Assembly (NCBI GenBank): GCA_021774015.1
Contig: JAJFJO010000289.1
Span: 1-7,329, forward strand
From: Gammaproteobacteria bacterium
GTDB lineage: Bacteria > Pseudomonadota > Gammaproteobacteria > Coxiellales > Coxiellaceae
Length of the DNA stretch: 7,329 nt
Direction: 5' to 3'
Under the pieces are notes generated by a model. It was not told where the DNA came from. It worked only from the letters and a program-made list of their open reading frames with translations, and searched no databases. Each line of letters starts with the position of its first letter. The stretch's first letter is position 1. The position numbers and the translations under genes are program-made. Positions 1 to 6,758 of this stretch are shown one piece after another.

Positions 1-50
1 ACCACGCTTGGTGCTGCATTAATAATACGTCGTGTTACAATAGTTGTCAT
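1..50 (-). CDS. start of a further gene, truncated by window edge; possibly SRPBCC/polyketide-cyclase-like
   Basis: An ATG at 50-48 is preceded by GGAG (62-59) at 8 bases and opens a frame that stays open to the window edge. It encodes MTTIVTRRIINAAPSV and runs on outside the window. The pattern of a short beta strand followed by an INAxPxxV-like segment resembles the first strand of SRPBCC (START-like, polyketide cyclase/dehydrase) proteins, which would suit the cluster. With only 16 residues this remains a guess. The gene has the same direction as the operon but lies beyond its terminator, so it may depend on read-through or on a promoter overlapping the end of the kinase gene. A coding start is well supported; the function is not. 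Confidence 0.6.
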   Translation of the reverse strand, partial: MTTIVTRRIINAAPSV

Positions 51-58
51 AATCTTTT

Positions 59-62
59 CTCC
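59..62 (-). promoter_or_regulatory. ribosome binding site of the truncated left-edge gene
   Basis: GGAG, followed by AAAAGATT and then ATG, gives an 8-base spacer. This is the main reason to accept a gene start at position 50. Confidence 0.6.
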
Positions 63-77
63 AAACTTTATTTAATT

Positions 78-102
78 AAAATCCCCACTGTTTACAGTGG
101 GG
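78..102 (-). terminator. rho-independent terminator at the end of the operon
   Basis: A perfect 8-bp inverted repeat (CCCCACTG at 83-90 and CAGTGGGG at 95-102) with a 4-base loop begins 6 bases after the kinase stop. Read on the minus strand it is followed by ATTTTAATTAAA, a modest T-rich tail. On the plus strand no T-run follows, so it works in the minus direction only. It should end the transcript that includes the PKS genes, although another gene starts just 33 bases beyond the hairpin. Confidence 0.85.
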
Positions 103-108
103 TATAAA

Positions 109-1299
109 CTAGCTACCAGATGGTGCAAGACTTCGTTGTTCCTCTTGCCCCTCATCATCATTACTCGCTTCTGGACGACCAGCACCAGCACCAATAAAAG
201 TAACCGCAGGTGCAGATACAATTTTTGCCTTATATTTTTCAGTGTAGGTAGTTAGCCCAGCCTGAACCTCATCAACATGCAAATAATACTCTGCAAAACC
301 TTCAGCCCTTTGACTGCCAGAAAATGTTTCCATCAATTGAGATACTGCTTGAGTGCACTTATCTTCAGAAAAATTAGCAGTAAATACACGCAGGCAAACC
401 GATGCTAATAGATGTAAATTTTTAGGTTCCATCGCAAACTCACCAGTATAGAAACCTTGTAGAATTTTATCTGGTGTATTGTAGCGCTCATGAGTTGCTT
501 CTAAATCTATTGGAAACGTTCTCATTGCTTCTGGTAACAAAGCAATTTTAGCCAATGCAAATGTGCACACAAGCATTAAATGTATCTGTTGACCTAAATA
601 CAATTGTGCTCGATCTAAATCAGTAGCTCGCCCTTCCCGGTAGTTATCAAGCACCTTCTCTACAGCACTCTCATCCAAACCAAAAAGATTTGCAAAAAGC
701 CCTAACTCTACAAAGGGATTGCCTACACCCGCAAATTCCCAATCAATCAACTTTGTTTCACCTGAGGGGGTAAAAAACACATTATCGACTTGAATATCAT
801 TATGGCATACATATAGCTCTGGATTCATAGATAAAGCTTTATGAATGTTCGCCAAACTACCAATTGCTCCTGCTAATTTAATTGACAATCTAGGAAACAC
901 AGATTCAAGAAAAAATAAATTATCTTTAATCTGCCCAACAACTGAGCGTTGCTGTGGGAATGCTCTTGTATCGGCAGCATGAAGTTTCTTTATAGCCCCA
1001 ACAATGCGTGCTAGTGAATCACCATCAAATGAAGCCAAATTTGGATTGCTACCCTCAATAAAATCCATAATAACACCACCCAAAGTCCCTTCTCCAGGAA
1101 ATTCATGATCGTGTACTTTTGGTCCAACGCCAAAGTCAGCTGCAGCAATACTTGCTTGCACCTCGCCATGCCTTACAAACTCAGGGGAAAAACCTCCTAG
1201 CTTTTTCACTAAAACTTTTTTCCCATCAAGCCTCCCTACTACTTTATCTGCAGCTGAAAATCCTTTTTCAATCTTACTTTCTTCAACAACTTCTTTCAT
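109..1299 (-). CDS. APH/choline-kinase-family small-molecule phosphotransferase
   Basis: This is a 396-residue protein kinase-like fold enzyme that would transfer phosphate from ATP to a hydroxyl of a small molecule. The catalytic loop is HNDIQVDN (166-173), matching the HxDxxxxN motif with catalytic D168 and N173. The magnesium-binding aspartate is D186 in LIDWEFAG, the form typical of choline/ethanolamine kinases and LicA-like enzymes. The basic strand VLVKKL (29-34) probably supplies the ATP-contacting lysine. Residues 335-396 extend beyond the usual fold and end in a glycine-rich then acidic tail (DDEGQEEQ, 381-388). A strong TAAGGAG (1314-1308) lies 8 bases before the ATG, 16 bases after the monooxygenase stop. 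Sampled 60-base stretches are richer in GC (about 37-52%) than the reductase gene (about 25-32%). It could phosphorylate the pathway product, a choline- or ethanolamine-like headgroup, or serve as self-protection. These roles are inferred. Confidence 0.88.
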   Translation of the reverse strand: MKEVVEESKIEKGFSAADKVVGRLDGKKVLVKKLGGFSPEFVRHGEVQASIAAADFGVGPKVHDHEFPGEGTLGGVIMDFIEGSNPNLASFDGDSLARIVGAIKKLHAADTRAFPQQRSVVGQIKDNLFFLESVFPRLSIKLAGAIGSLANIHKALSMNPELYVCHNDIQVDNVFFTPSGETKLIDWEFAGVGNPFVELGLFANLFGLDESAVEKVLDNYREGRATDLDRAQLYLGQQIHLMLVCTFALAKIALLPEAMRTFPIDLEATHERYNTPDKILQGFYTGEFAMEPKNLHLLASVCLRVFTANFSEDKCTQAVSQLMETFSGSQRAEGFAEYYLHVDEVQAGLTTYTEKYKAKIVSAPAVTFIGAGAGRPEASNDDEGQEEQRSLAPSGS

Positions 1300-1315
1300 G
1301 TTTTATTCTCCTTAG

Positions 1316-2527
1316 TTAATTAATTACGGTTGCTGTTTTATAAAATATTTTTTTAAACATGCGGCGTTTTATTGGCTTAATAAAATTAATTAGCCTGTAC
1401 ACCATTGATCTCAAGAACAAAGCATAAGGACGCTTAAGCGTTAGCACTTTTTCTTGCAACATTTGAAATTCAAGAATTTTATCTGTGTGGGTTTTTCTCT
1501 CTTCTACATAAGCAGAAAGATCAGCAGCTGAAATAAATGTATTATCTTTCGGTAATACTTTTTCTAATACATCAGCAAGCTTTACTGCATCTAACACAGA
1601 TGTGTTTATACCTTGTCCTAATATAGGGCTTAATGTGTGAGCTGCATCCCCAACCAGGACAAACCCATCTCTTGTCCACTGAGCTATCTTAGCAGTAAAC
1701 ACATCTAATAATGAAGTATCGTCATAGGATTGAATTTCTTGCTCTACAATATTTTTCACCTCTGGAAGCAGCTTAGTAACAAGCTTATGAAATTCCTCAA
1801 TAGAGGTAAGCTTTAATACTCGGTACAATCCCTTAGGGATACTCAAACCACAACGCAAGCTATTCGGATGTGTTTGTAACGCAGTTAGCTGATTACCATC
1901 TTGGAGCTTCACACGCATCGCATCACCCCAATTATCTGGCTTACTAATCTTAAACCATACAACATCTCTGTCAGGCTTTTTTATATGCGAAGTCAAATTT
2001 GCCATTTTTCTCACCTGAGAATAACGACCATCAGCAGCAACAACTAGACGTGAACTTATAGTTAATGGCTTTCCATCATGAGTGCATCTCACACCACTTA
2101 TAGCACCATCTTGATTTGTAACTAAAGATTCAGCAACGCAAGACATTAGCAACTGAAAATTACTTCTTAGTTTCGCTAAATCAGTTACTGCCTTTATTAA
2201 TACCGGCTGTGGCAGGTCAATAGGTAATGTTGACCCTTGATATAACTTATCAAAATCAATATTAAGTAGTCGTTTTTTGCCGTCATAAAGTTCAATTATT
2301 CTGGTTGTTAAATACTCATCAATCTCGAGTATATCTAAGACACCCAGTTCATTTAATATGTCAACCGAATCTGGGGCAACAAAATCACCTCTAAATTCAC
2401 GATTAAAATTATCAGCTTTCTCCAGCAAAACAACCTTATGGCCCTGGTTAGCTAATAACAAACTTAAAATAGAACCTGATGGCCCGCACCCAATCATACA
2501 CACATCAACAGTTAATTTATTACTCAT
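1316..2527 (-). CDS. FAD-dependent monooxygenase, group A (UbiH/PHBH-like) family
   Basis: This 403-residue flavoprotein is of the class that hydroxylates or epoxidises substrates with O2 and NAD(P)H. The N-terminal Rossmann motif GCGPSG is at residues 13-18, with the FAD-ribose acidic residue E36 after strand 2 (VVLLEKAD). The DG motif (AADGRYSQVR) is at about 164-173. The second FAD-binding motif, GDAAHTLSPILGQGIN, is at 293-308. All three are intact. The last 43 residues (361-403) hold 11 lysines or arginines and no acidic residue, mixed with aromatic and aliphatic residues, which suggests contact with a membrane or an acidic carrier protein. The start at 2527 overlaps the ACP2 stop as ATGA and has AGGAAG (2537-2532) 4 bases upstream. 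An in-frame ATG at 2548 adds seven residues but has no such site. Halogenase or geranylgeranyl-reductase-like activity is possible within the same fold, though no halogenase WxWxIP motif is present. The family is firm; the substrate is unknown. Confidence 0.92.
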   Translation of the reverse strand: MSNKLTVDVCMIGCGPSGSILSLLLANQGHKVVLLEKADNFNREFRGDFVAPDSVDILNELGVLDILEIDEYLTTRIIELYDGKKRLLNIDFDKLYQGSTLPIDLPQPVLIKAVTDLAKLRSNFQLLMSCVAESLVTNQDGAISGVRCTHDGKPLTISSRLVVAADGRYSQVRKMANLTSHIKKPDRDVVWFKISKPDNWGDAMRVKLQDGNQLTALQTHPNSLRCGLSIPKGLYRVLKLTSIEEFHKLVTKLLPEVKNIVEQEIQSYDDTSLLDVFTAKIAQWTRDGFVLVGDAAHTLSPILGQGINTSVLDAVKLADVLEKVLPKDNTFISAADLSAYVEERKTHTDKILEFQMLQEKVLTLKRPYALFLRSMVYRLINFIKPIKRRMFKKIFYKTATVIN

Positions 2528-2757
2528 TTTACTTCCTGTGTTAAACATAGTTGTTGAATTTCACTAAACTTTCTACAACTTAAAAAGTCTCTAATAGCTA
2601 GCTTAATCTTGAAATGTTTTTCAAGGGCCATTAATAGTCTCAATGCAGCCATAGAATCCCAAGTTTCTATTTGCTCTAATTCAGTGTCATCAAGATTGAT
2701 TTCTTGACAATCCACTGTATTTATAAACAACTCTTTAATATCAATTTTGTTAATCAT
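2524..2757 (-). CDS. second stand-alone acyl/peptidyl carrier protein (ACP2)
   Basis: This is a 77-residue carrier protein. The phosphopantetheine serine is S35 in ETWDSMAAL, followed by the typical helix II and III pattern LRLLMALEKHFKIKL. The WDS motif and the ALEKHF helix resemble small free-standing carriers such as those that hold special extender units or D-alanyl groups, and differ clearly from the GFDSV type of ACP1. A GTG at 2763 would give two extra residues, but its first base is the last base of the AAGGAG site (2768-2763), so the ATG at 2757, 5 bases downstream, is the true start. The gene begins 10 bases after the reductase stop and ends in an ATGA overlap with the monooxygenase, implying translational coupling. 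A reasonable inference is that ACP2 presents the substrate to the monooxygenase or reductase-driven oxygenase. Which acyl or aminoacyl group it carries is unknown. Confidence 0.87.
   Translation of the reverse strand: MINKIDIKELFINTVDCQEINLDDTELEQIETWDSMAALRLLMALEKHFKIKLAIRDFLSCRKFSEIQQLCLTQEVK
2532..2537 (-). promoter_or_regulatory. ribosome binding site of the monooxygenase inside the ACP2 gene
   Basis: AGGAAG lies in the last codons of ACP2, 4 bases before the ATG at 2527. That ATG shares its last two bases with the ACP2 TGA stop, giving a classic coupled start. Confidence 0.65.
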
Positions 2758-2762
2758 ACTCA

Positions 2763-2768
2763 CTCCTT
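2763..2768 (-). promoter_or_regulatory. ribosome binding site of ACP2, decides the start
   Basis: A full AAGGAG consensus begins inside the reductase stop codon (TAA) and sits 5 bases before the ATG at 2757. It overlaps the GTG at 2763, which rules that codon out as the start. Confidence 0.75.
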
Positions 2769-3826
2769 TATATGTTAATCACTACATCTGATAATGGTCT
2801 TGCTGAACACAACATTACTTGTCCATCTTGAAGGTGACTGACCTTCATATCATGTTCCACAGAACCAGAAACTAACTGACAAACACATTCATCACATACA
2901 CCTTGACGACAATTTGCTCGGGTGTTGACCTGAAAATGTTCTGCCAAATCCAAAAGGCTTCCATATTTATCATTCCAATGCGCTTGCTTATTTGATTGAT
3001 CAAACTGTATTGAATATCTATCAGATGCACCAATAATTCTTTTCTTTGTTTTACTAAAAAATTCAACATTTATCGATGAAGCACTCACACCAGATAATAA
3101 TAAATCACTTACAACATCCTGATTAAACTCTTCTGGGCCACAGATATAGAATTCATAGCTTGAATGCGTTAGTTTATAAATTATCTTGTCTATTGTTATT
3201 CTGCCAGTCGTATCAAAGCATTTTTTCTGAATATCATCCATGCTGGGCTGGCTTAATCCTATCTGCACCGAAAAATATTTTTTTAAATATGTAATTTCTT
3301 TGGAAAATGGTGTTTGTTTACTGTTCCTGAAATTTAAAAAAATATGATGCCCTGATGTGTTTTTCTCTCTTATCAATTGTTTTGCTAATGCCAATATCGG
3401 AGTGACACCAATTCCAGCCGCAATTAAACATATTGGCTTGTTTGGTGATTTAAGGCAAAAATCGCCCCTGGGTGAACTTATATTTACAACAGAGCCCTTA
3501 ATCCAATTATCAACAATATAATTAGATAATGACAGTTGATCCGTACGGCAAATATCTTTTTTCTTGATAGTTATTCTATAATAGCCACGCTCCCCATAAT
3601 CAGACAATGTATAAGCTCGGATTAGTTCTTGATTACACACCATTTCTTTAACACGAATATACTGCCCTGCAGAGAACACATGAAAATTATGTCGTCTCAA
3701 TGGCCTCAAATAATATGAATTTATACCAGGGGCTTCATTAACAATTTTTTTAACAACACATTTAAAATATGTATTGTCTGAATCAACACTTACTTTTTTA
3801 TGACGAATTAAATTTATCTTAAACAC
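2768..3826 (-). CDS. NAD(P)H-dependent flavin oxidoreductase with C-terminal 2Fe-2S ferredoxin domain
   Basis: This is an electron-transfer flavoprotein of the ferredoxin-NADP reductase superfamily, of the type that passes electrons from NAD(P)H through flavin to a 2Fe-2S centre and then to an oxygenase or desaturase. With the GTG start it has 352 residues. The flavin-binding motif is RAYTLSD (70-76). The nucleotide-binding parts are AAGIGVTP (136-143) and CGPEEF (229-234). The C-terminal ferredoxin domain carries C306, C311, C314 and C340 (CxxxxCxxC plus a distal cysteine), a complete plant-type 2Fe-2S ligand set. An open frame extends upstream to TTG (3862) and ATG (3853) inside the PKS gene, but these lack a Shine-Dalgarno sequence. 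The GTG at 3826 has GGGGA 6 bases upstream and starts 2 bases after the PKS stop, so it is preferred. Its oxygenase partner is not in the window. Base composition is notably AT-rich. The enzyme class is firm; the partner and substrate are unknown. Confidence 0.92.
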   Translation of the reverse strand: MFKINLIRHKKVSVDSDNTYFKCVVKKIVNEAPGINSYYLRPLRRHNFHVFSAGQYIRVKEMVCNQELIRAYTLSDYGERGYYRITIKKKDICRTDQLSLSNYIVDNWIKGSVVNISSPRGDFCLKSPNKPICLIAAGIGVTPILALAKQLIREKNTSGHHIFLNFRNSKQTPFSKEITYLKKYFSVQIGLSQPSMDDIQKKCFDTTGRITIDKIIYKLTHSSYEFYICGPEEFNQDVVSDLLLSGVSASSINVEFFSKTKKRIIGASDRYSIQFDQSNKQAHWNDKYGSLLDLAEHFQVNTRANCRQGVCDECVCQLVSGSVEHDMKVSHLQDGQVMLCSARPLSDVVINI

Positions 3827-3828
3827 CT

Positions 3829-6747
3829 CTATTCCCCAACTGCCGTCGAACATGAAGCGCAAGCAATATCAACCAAATCTTTAACTGTATTTACATCGAC
3901 CAAGTCTCTGATTGAAACACGTTTAAATCCATCTATTTGTTGATCCAACTTCACTTTTAATTGCATTAATATCAAAGAATCAAAATTAAGGTCAGTCTTA
4001 AAATTTGTTTCCAGGGTAATAGTTTCTTTATCTACTTCAGCCAACTTTGCAATGATCTCTACTACAGAATCAAATAATTCACTATCTTTTGGTTTTTGCG
4101 GCGAAAGCATTGTAATATTATCTTTTTTAGGTCGAATATCTATTTTCTCTAAACCCAACCAAAATTCTTTACCATCAAAATGATACCCTGGAATTCCATG
4201 CAATTTCTGAAAACTATGATCACTTAATTCATTCCAATTAATATCCAAACCAATTTCATATGCATTCCCAACTGCTGCCAGCAAATCTTTGAGCTCATCT
4301 TCAACAGATGATACTGAAACAAGGAAGTTTGCAGATTGATCCATTGCACTTTGCTTTGCTAAAACTGATAAAACTTGAGCCGGCCCTATCTCAATGAAAA
4401 TAGTCGAACCTAACTTCACTGCCTGTTCTACTGAATCAGAAAATTGAACTGTTGAGCGCAAATGTTTACATACATAATCAGCATCAAATTTTTCTGTGCC
4501 CATAAATTCACTAGCTGTAACATTACTAATTACAGGCATATCAAGCAGGCCTACATTAATAGCTTCCATTTCTTTATGCAATTTATCTAGCATAGGTTCC
4601 ATGCACGAAGAATGGAATGCTTGTGCAACTTTCAGTTCCCTTACTAGAAAATGATTATGCTCTAAAATATCTTTTGCTTGTCTAATCACCTCACCAGGGC
4701 CAGATAAGACAGTATGGACTGGACTATTCACAGCTGCGAAGTCCACTTCAATGGAATTCTGATGTAATATTTCTAAGATTTTTTCTTTATTCGCTCTTAC
4801 AGCTAGCATTTTTCCAGTGGCAGGCAATTCTGCTGTCAATTTACCACGCGTACAAACCAACTTAATTGCATCTTCTAATTGCAATGCACCTGCAACACAT
4901 ACAGCAACATACTCACCTAAACTATGCCCCAGCAAAATATTGGGTTTAACTCCAAAACTCATCCATAATGTTGCTAGCGCATACTCAAAAATGAACAAGC
5001 CAATTTGAGTAAATTCAGGGCGCTGTAGAAGATCCGAAGTGCTATTAAACATGATTTCTTTGATTGAAATATTGATATAAGGTTGGGCAAAACTATCGCA
5101 TAAGTCTACAGTCTCTCTAAATATAGGGAAGTATTCATAAAGTGCTTTACCCATACCGTTTCTTTGTGACCCCTGACCAGTAAACATAAAGCATATTTTT
5201 TGTTTTTTTAACAATGTAGGTTTAGCAGCAGTTTTTTCAGAGTTTAATTTACCAGATAGATCTTCCAAACTATTTGCAACAATAGTGTGTCTATATAAAA
5301 AATCACATCTGGATATATTCATTGTATTTGCAAGATTGTATAAGCATATATTTACACTGCTATCAATATACTGGCGCAGATCTTGTTTATAGCATTCTAA
5401 ACTTCTATGAGTTTTTGCCGATAACTTTATCAAAACAGGTTTGTCAATTTCTGACACTTTCTCAGTGAATTTTGGTGCATTAGACAATACAACATGTGCA
5501 TTGCTGCCACCTAACCCAAAAGCACTGACACCAGCTAACCTTATTTCAGGCATTGGCCACTCTACTTGCTGAGTAGCCACTTTTAATCTAGACTTTTTGA
5601 AGTCTATATACGGATTTCCTTTTCCGAAATGTAAGCTTGGGGGTATTTGCCTAAAATAGATTGATAGCGCGGCTTTAATAATTCCTGCTATACCTGCAGC
5701 ACCTTCTAAATGACCAAGGTTACTTTTTACTGATCCCATATAACAAATAGGATTATTTGTCGATTTTTCACCTACTATTTTCATCAGCGCATTGGCTTCA
5801 ATGGGGTCACCTAATCGCGTCCCAGTCCCATGTGCTTCAATATAAGTTACATCAGACGGCTGAATTCTAGCGCCTTTGTATGCTTTTTCAAGCACCCGTT
5901 CTTGTTGCCATCTGTTGGGTGCAGTCATTCCATTACTTAGCCCATCATGATTAATTGCTGACCCTTTAATAACCGCATAAATTGAATCGCTATCTTTTAA
6001 TGCATCTTCCAATCTTTTTATAACAACAACACCCGCGCCCTCACCACGCCCAATACCATCAGAATCACTTCCAAATGATTTACAACAACCATTACTTGCT
6101 GCCAAACCAGCAGCTTGATAAAAGTTGTTCAGGACAGGTGATATTATTGCATTAACTCCTCCAACTAAGGCAAGACTTGTTTTCCCCAATTGTAATTGTT
6201 GGCAGGCTAAGTCAAGAGCAGTTAAAGATGATGAGCATGCTGTATCAATTGCCATGCTAGCTCCATGCCAATCAAAGTAGTAGGATAAACGATTGGCAAT
6301 AATAGAATAACCATTGCCCGTACCCGCATGAACATCAACCTTTGAAGGATTGCTATACAATTCCTTAATCCATTCATTACCCATAACCCCAATGAATACT
6401 GCAGTGTCGGTACCTCGCAATTCGCCAGGGTTAATGCCAGCATCCTCTATTGCCCTCCATGCAGTGTGTAAAATAACACGCTGCTGTGGATCTATTCTCT
6501 TAGCTTCTCGTTCAGTAATGCCAAAAAAATCAAAATCAAAATATCCCATTTCATCAACAACACCTCCTTTAAAAGAATAAGTATCTCGTGTTTCATCACT
6601 CAAATGTGCCCAGCGATTGTTAGGTATTGTCTTTATGGCATCTCTACCTTCCAATAGCAGATCCCAAAAATTCATTAATCCATTTGCTCCAGGGAACAAA
6701 CAATCCATACCTATTATCGCAATGTCGTTGTGATTTTGATTAAGCAT
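3829..6747 (-). CDS. modular type I polyketide synthase, KS-AT-ACP, non-reducing, no thioesterase
   Basis: This 972-residue multidomain enzyme performs decarboxylative Claisen condensation of an acyl chain with an extender unit. The ketosynthase spans about residues 5-425: active cysteine C171 in DTACSSS, H306 in EAHGTGT and H346 in KSNLGHLEG complete the catalytic triad. The acyltransferase spans about 515-810, with GQGSQ at 524-528 and nucleophile S609 in GHSLGE. AFHS at 710-713 is the signature expected for malonyl-CoA rather than methylmalonyl-CoA. The usual post-AT linker (GYHFDGKEFW) follows at 854-863. The C-terminal ACP covers about 889-965, with phosphopantetheine serine S924 in LNFDSL. 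No ketoreductase, dehydratase, enoylreductase, methyltransferase or thioesterase is present, and the domains run directly to the stop. All catalytic residues are intact, so the enzyme should be active and leave a beta-keto group. The start ATG has AAGGAAG (6759-6753) 5 bases upstream. Whether it acts once or iteratively cannot be told from sequence. Confidence 0.97.
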   Translation of the reverse strand: MLNQNHNDIAIIGMDCLFPGANGLMNFWDLLLEGRDAIKTIPNNRWAHLSDETRDTYSFKGGVVDEMGYFDFDFFGITEREAKRIDPQQRVILHTAWRAIEDAGINPGELRGTDTAVFIGVMGNEWIKELYSNPSKVDVHAGTGNGYSIIANRLSYYFDWHGASMAIDTACSSSLTALDLACQQLQLGKTSLALVGGVNAIISPVLNNFYQAAGLAASNGCCKSFGSDSDGIGRGEGAGVVVIKRLEDALKDSDSIYAVIKGSAINHDGLSNGMTAPNRWQQERVLEKAYKGARIQPSDVTYIEAHGTGTRLGDPIEANALMKIVGEKSTNNPICYMGSVKSNLGHLEGAAGIAGIIKAALSIYFRQIPPSLHFGKGNPYIDFKKSRLKVATQQVEWPMPEIRLAGVSAFGLGGSNAHVVLSNAPKFTEKVSEIDKPVLIKLSAKTHRSLECYKQDLRQYIDSSVNICLYNLANTMNISRCDFLYRHTIVANSLEDLSGKLNSEKTAAKPTLLKKQKICFMFTGQGSQRNGMGKALYEYFPIFRETVDLCDSFAQPYINISIKEIMFNSTSDLLQRPEFTQIGLFIFEYALATLWMSFGVKPNILLGHSLGEYVAVCVAGALQLEDAIKLVCTRGKLTAELPATGKMLAVRANKEKILEILHQNSIEVDFAAVNSPVHTVLSGPGEVIRQAKDILEHNHFLVRELKVAQAFHSSCMEPMLDKLHKEMEAINVGLLDMPVISNVTASEFMGTEKFDADYVCKHLRSTVQFSDSVEQAVKLGSTIFIEIGPAQVLSVLAKQSAMDQSANFLVSVSSVEDELKDLLAAVGNAYEIGLDINWNELSDHSFQKLHGIPGYHFDGKEFWLGLEKIDIRPKKDNITMLSPQKPKDSELFDSVVEIIAKLAEVDKETITLETNFKTDLNFDSLILMQLKVKLDQQIDGFKRVSIRDLVDVNTVKDLVDIACASCSTAVGE
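3833..3837 (-). promoter_or_regulatory. ribosome binding site of the reductase, supports the GTG start
   Basis: GGGGA lies within the last codons of the PKS gene and 6 bases before GTG (3826-3824). The alternative ATG at 3853 has no purine-rich site upstream. Confidence 0.5.
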
Positions 6748-6758
6748 TAGTGCTTCCT

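Noticed and set aside
1119..1319. Plus-strand open frame of 66 codons opposite the kinase start
   Set aside because: It is antisense to a strongly supported gene, has a low-complexity L/Q/S-rich product and no ribosome binding site.
1313..1324. TTAATTAATTA palindrome-like string at the monooxygenase-kinase junction
   Set aside because: It is short, AT-only and explained by the stop codon and spacer. There is no GC stem, so it is not a terminator, and no known operator is recognised.
2358..2567. Plus-strand open frame of 69 codons opposite the monooxygenase start
   Set aside because: It is antisense to the conserved FAD-binding region, has no ribosome binding site and matches no recognisable motif.
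2872..3069. Minus-strand frame within the reductase gene
   Set aside because: It is a shifted-frame shadow over the 2Fe-2S domain. No frameshift is needed, because the main frame retains all four cysteines.
4817..5008. Plus-strand open frame opposite the acyltransferase active site
   Set aside because: It is antisense to the GHSLGE region and has no start signal.
6222..6580. Open frames within the KS region on both strands (6222-6443 minus, 6350-6580 plus)
   Set aside because: They are other-frame shadows of the ketosynthase domain, whose motifs are intact in the main frame.
3829..6747. Possible broken PKS or hidden reductive domain
   Set aside because: The post-AT linker runs directly to the ACP (about 80 residues) with no room for KR, DH or ER. 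All active-site residues are present, so the short form appears genuine.
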